This document shows positions 33,878 to 35,980 of a DNA stretch of 35,980 nt, piece after piece; position 1 is the stretch's first letter; every line of letters starts with the position of its first letter. Location of the stretch: positions 1 to 35,980 of the forward strand of contig CAIYWC010000070.1 of assembly GCA_903929795.1 (NCBI GenBank). Direction: 5' to 3'. Position numbers and translations under genes: made by a program. Below the pieces are notes generated by a model. The model did no database searches and was not told the origin of the DNA. It saw only the letters and a list, made by a program, of their open reading frames with translations. This DNA comes from an uncultured Myxococcales bacterium (GTDB lineage: Bacteria; Myxococcota_A; UBA9042).

Positions 33878-34418
33878 GTTGACCTCGAATGTACTGGTCC
33901 AGATCGTCACGGTGCACGCGCAGGATAGGGCGGGCGACGGTGCCGATGTTGCTTGCTTTCAGATGCCCTTTGGCGATCGCTTTTTGGATGTTGGACTGGC
34001 TCTGGCGGGTGTAATGGCCGCACTCGCCGGTATTGAGCCAGGGCGTGCCCTCCGGGATGCTGGCCGATGGCGGCTGTTCAGTTGACGCGGAATCCGGAGT
34101 GGCATCGGTGTTCGCCGCCGAGACGGCGAGCGTCCTCACGACGTCGGTTAGCTCGCGAATCGCGGCGAGGATCGCCACCTGTGGTGGATCAGGCGCGTAC
34201 GGGTTGAGCGCCGGCGTTGGCGTCGTCGGTCCCCAGTCGGCCGGATACGTCGGTGTCGGCAGCAAGCGCAACGGCACTGCCGCCGCTGGGGTCAACGGGC
34301 GCAGCGGCGCGCTGCAATACTGACGATCGACGAGGTCCTGGGACGTGTCGGCGGGCGTGTTCAGGCGATCGACCTGGCGGGCGGGCCAACCGTGATTGTT
34401 GTAGTCACGGTTAGGCAT
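33618..34418 (-). CDS. Excisionase-like helix-turn-helix protein with a Pro-rich N-terminus and an out-of-frame tail over the integrase
   Basis: 266 residues as read. Residues 1-120 are Pro/Thr/Ala-rich and look disordered. The HTH-17/excisionase-like domain runs about 125-178: PWLNTGECGHYTRQSQSNIQ, KAIAKGHLKASNIG, then RVHRDDLDQYI, the usual winged-HTH end. Immediately after this the integrase ATG begins in another frame, so the last 86 residues read integrase DNA out of frame and are Arg/Gly-rich; they may be translation of unavoidable open frame rather than functional. AAGGGG precedes the ATG at 34418. It overlaps the stop of the upstream gene by eight bases. A +1 frameshift would join it to the integrase. 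Confidence 0.7.
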   Translation of the reverse strand: MPNRDYNNHGWPARQVDRLNTPADTSQDLVDRQYCSAPLRPLTPAAAVPLRLLPTPTYPADWGPTTPTPALNPYAPDPPQVAILAAIRELTDVVRTLAVSAANTDATPDSASTEQPPSASIPEGTPWLNTGECGHYTRQSQSNIQKAIAKGHLKASNIGTVARPILRVHRDDLDQYIRGQHAGQVGSNEVSGRVPPPERHVRRADQGRVGPDRTASGAHAEPAGGRDAGGGAADCGRSARAGAKPRREGAAAVLARVREGMGRTQA

Positions 34419-35451
34419 CGGATCCCCTTGGCGCGCCGTAAACTGGCAGCTCGAGCGCCTCGCGCACCTGCGGCGGTGCATCGTTTTCCAGATCCAGTAA
34501 CGCTTGGAGCGGGTGCACTACGACGATGCCTTCGACCTTGCGTTCAGACATGAAAACGCCGTCGTCGTAGGGGATTTCGATGGTCAAGACAGATTCCTCC
34601 GGCGTCGTCGCATCGGCGGTCCGCAGGGTGCCCACGAGGCGCGCGGCATGTTCGCGTCGGACGTAGCAGACGCGACTCACCGGCTTGTGGCCGACGAGTA
34701 CCCACGTGGCAAGACTGCCCGTCGGGAAGCAGTCGATCGAACGCTTCCGACACAGGCGTGAAAAATCCGCCAGTTCCTCCAAAGTGCCGGTCTGAATCGC
34801 AAAACGCCCAAGCACTTCCCGCTTTGGCGCGTACTCACCGAGCCACGCCTTTGTCGCAGCGCGTTTGTTCGGACACGTCAGCAGTCCGTGTTTGTCCTTG
34901 GCGGCGAATCCAATGTCCACCAAGGATCGGGATATCTTGCTCACGGCCCCGTCGTCGAGCCTCGTCAGGCGGCAGATTTCCGCCTGCGTCGTTGCCTCCT
35001 CGCGTTGCAGGAGGCAGCGGAGCACGCGACTAGTCTTGGGCGAGAACAACGACGCCGGGCGGCCAACGCGCACGAACTGATTCGCTTTGCCCGAGATGTC
35101 AACGACCAGTCCCGGCACGTCGACGCGCGCGTTGCCGCTCAAGTCGATCCAGTTCACGCCCGCCGCTTCGCAGGCTTTGGCGCCGGCCTCGCCCATGAAC
35201 GCGACGACGAGCAAGCAGCGTGCGCCATGTATGCGCTCACGGTCCGACGTCAGGGTCGCGATTCCACGGCCGATGGGTACCGAGTTGCTCGATGTTTTGT
35301 ACTCAATCAGCCACGTTTCGCCGTTGGCGGTCGCGACGCGATCGGATTTGATCTCGGGTGGCGGCTGTCTGAGCACCTCCAGATTCACATGCCATTTCAG
35401 CAAGCTGCGTTGAACCTCGGCGACGACGTCATCGGTGAGCTTTTCGTTCAA
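34411..35451 (-). CDS. PD-(D/E)XK-like nuclease domain plus winged-helix protein (AbiEi-like)
   Basis: 346 residues from a TTG start with GAGG six bases before it. Residues 35-54 contain SDRVATANGETWLIEYK, with Asp37 and Glu50-x-Lys52 spaced like a PD-(D/E)XK nuclease core. GVNWIDLSGNARV follows at 98-110, then a winged HTH at about 142-195 (TQAEICRLTRLDDGAVSKIS, RSLVDIGFAAKD). The C-terminal 150 residues, with CYVRREHAARLVGTL, recall the AbiEi family of type IV antitoxin/transcription regulators. No AbiEii nucleotidyltransferase is adjacent; the downstream genes are xis and int, the first overlapping by eight bases. The nuclease reading and the regulator reading are both inference. Confidence 0.78.
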   Translation of the reverse strand: MNEKLTDDVVAEVQRSLLKWHVNLEVLRQPPPEIKSDRVATANGETWLIEYKTSSNSVPIGRGIATLTSDRERIHGARCLLVVAFMGEAGAKACEAAGVNWIDLSGNARVDVPGLVVDISGKANQFVRVGRPASLFSPKTSRVLRCLLQREEATTQAEICRLTRLDDGAVSKISRSLVDIGFAAKDKHGLLTCPNKRAATKAWLGEYAPKREVLGRFAIQTGTLEELADFSRLCRKRSIDCFPTGSLATWVLVGHKPVSRVCYVRREHAARLVGTLRTADATTPEESVLTIEIPYDDGVFMSERKVEGIVVVHPLQALLDLENDAPPQVREALELPVYGAPRGSDA

Positions 35452-35519
35452 TGGGCACCTCGCTCAGCAAAGATCTTGACGACAGGCACGTCACGGCGCG
35501 ATGCTGTGTGTGCTCAGGC

Positions 35520-35551
35520 GTGTATTTTACACAGGAGAACCTGCAGCGCAA
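35520..35551 (-). promoter_or_regulatory. Promoter with a dyad operator over the -10 box, upstream of the AbiEi-like gene
   Basis: On the minus strand TTGCGC (-35), 16 bases, TAAAAT (-10, five of six consensus), with a predicted start about 66 bases before the TTG. The perfect dyad GTGTA-N3-TACAC at 35520-35532 covers the -10 box, as expected for a repressor that blocks polymerase. The gene's own winged HTH could be the repressor, giving negative autoregulation of the nuclease-xis-int operon. Confidence 0.5.
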
Positions 35552-35583
35552 GTGGAATCTGGGTGTGCACGGCATTGCCTTCG

Positions 35584-35838
35584 CTAAGCAGCAGTCTCGC
35601 CGCTGCTGTCTGGTTTGCTTTCCTGCCCGATCATCCGCTCGCAGCCGGTGGGGCGAATCGGGAGTCCGTGACGTTTGCCGGATGCGACCGTGGTCCCGCG
35701 CGGCAAAGTCGCGGGGCGGAAGATGTGTTCGCACGAGTTCTCGTTCGACTTGCACATTGAACACACCACGTAGGAAGGGCTGTACCATTCCCCCGCGTCA
35801 AGTACCCCGCACCCTCCGCGACAATTAGAAACCCGCAC
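35584..35838 (-). CDS. Possible small Cys-rich (zinc-ribbon-like) protein
   Basis: 84 residues from a GTG start. Cys6-x3-Cys10 near the N-terminus, Cys26-x2-Cys29 (VCSMCK), then Cys36-x-His38, a layout that could bind zinc. Codon third positions are mostly G or C, as in real genes of this element. No Shine-Dalgarno is seen and no family recognised. It lies just upstream of the AbiEi-like promoter on the same strand. Overlapping frames on both strands are alternatives; coding status is uncertain. Confidence 0.35.
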   Translation of the reverse strand: MRVSNCRGGCGVLDAGEWYSPSYVVCSMCKSNENSCEHIFRPATLPRGTTVASGKRHGLPIRPTGCERMIGQESKPDSSGETAA

Positions 35839-35913
35839 GTCGCGACGGCGTAGCCGAGCGAGTGTTCAGCGATGGCGAAGCTCATCGCGCGCGCTCCAGC
35901 GGCGCCAGCCCGC

Positions 35914-35980
35914 GCTGTGGACCCCGCAGCGCAGGGTGAAGCGAGCTTGCGAGCGAGCCCGAAGCGGAGGGGTCCACAGC
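35914..35980. repeat. Perfect 12-bp inverted repeat around a GCGAGC-rich core, at the window edge
   Basis: GCTGTGGACCCC at 35914-35925 is the exact reverse complement of GGGGTCCACAGC at 35969-35980, with a 43-base core holding repeated GAGC units (GCGAGCTTGCGAGCGAGC). Transcribed, it would form a strong structured RNA. It may be a repetitive palindromic unit, an element boundary, a structured RNA or a terminator without a T-run. Sequence beyond the window may extend the arms. Confidence 0.6.

Larger units (their letters stand above)
32606..35980. mobile_element. Left part of an integrative element (integrase/excisionase end)
   Basis: The stretch right of xth carries an integrase, an excisionase-like protein, a nuclease-like/winged-helix protein and small unclassified material, with a less GC-biased base composition than the genes to the left (AT-rich 32606-32640, 35440-35560). 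The left boundary probably lies at 32605-32640. The right end is outside the window, so no attachment pair can be checked. Confidence 0.5.
35452..35980. other. 529-base stretch without a confident gene
   Basis: Apart from the promoter/dyad at 35520-35551, the doubtful small Cys-rich frame at 35584-35838 and the inverted repeat at 35914-35980, I see nothing reliable here. Several short frames on both strands (35429-35788 minus, 35451-35828 plus, 35631-35885 minus) lack coherent protein character. Confidence 0.5.

Noticed and set aside
35429..35828. Two overlapping frames (35429-35788 minus, 35451-35828 plus)
   Set aside because: Low-quality composition; the minus one runs through the promoter of the AbiEi-like gene, and the plus one has scattered Cys but no supported start.

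Overview
The window is high-G+C, densely coded bacterial chromosome, with an integrase-bearing accessory segment at its right end. The best guess for the host is Myxococcota or another former deltaproteobacterium. The reasons are the lipoproteins whose lipobox cysteine is followed by Asp/Ala/Gly/Thr-rich linkers (9670-11700, 23976-24764), a large Ig-like envelope lipoprotein, a two-ligase cyanophycin locus, an 850-residue GyrB, and promoters with TAnnnT-type -10 boxes. This assignment is inference; no rRNA or tRNA gene is visible.

Layout. 1-7248 holds housekeeping and sugar/lipid genes: the 5' end of an unknown gene, a DegT-type aminotransferase, gyrB, a PlsC-like acyltransferase, a UDP-glucuronate 4-epimerase-like enzyme and an atypical SDR. 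7390-15005 is a run of four minus-strand genes that all encode exported proteins: a 1010-residue Ig-repeat lipoprotein, a lipoprotein that is a clear protein-arginine deiminase (PAD) of the vertebrate type, a HEAT-like repeat protein and an unknown secreted protein. Divergent from it, 15263-20540 is a tightly coupled three-gene cyanophycin operon: cphA, a second Mur-ligase paralogue without an ATP-grasp domain, and a third protein with a His/Glu-rich motif that I do not recognise. 20537-31841 holds mixed genes: a Cys-rich tandem-repeat protein, a glutamine amidotransferase, two alpha/beta hydrolases, a pterin carbinolamine dehydratase, a Dam-type methylase, a lipoprotein, a thioesterase, an MFS exporter with a LysR regulator, a SirB1-like protein, an M20 peptidase and an aspartoacylase-like hydrolase coupled to exonuclease III (ends 32605).

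From about 32606 to the end lies an accessory element: a tyrosine integrase, an excisionase-like HTH protein whose frame overlaps the integrase by 260 nt, and a protein with a PD-(D/E)XK-like N-terminus and a winged helix. The promoter of this last gene contains a perfect dyad over its -10 box. Upstream are a possible small Cys-rich protein and a 12-bp perfect inverted repeat at the window edge.

The most unusual content is the PAD lipoprotein and its exported-protein operon, which sits back to back with genes for an arginine-aspartate polymer. The third cyanophycin-operon gene and the element's nuclease-like/wHTH-xis-int module come next. Many very long open frames antisense to these genes are products of the high G+C content and are not annotated.
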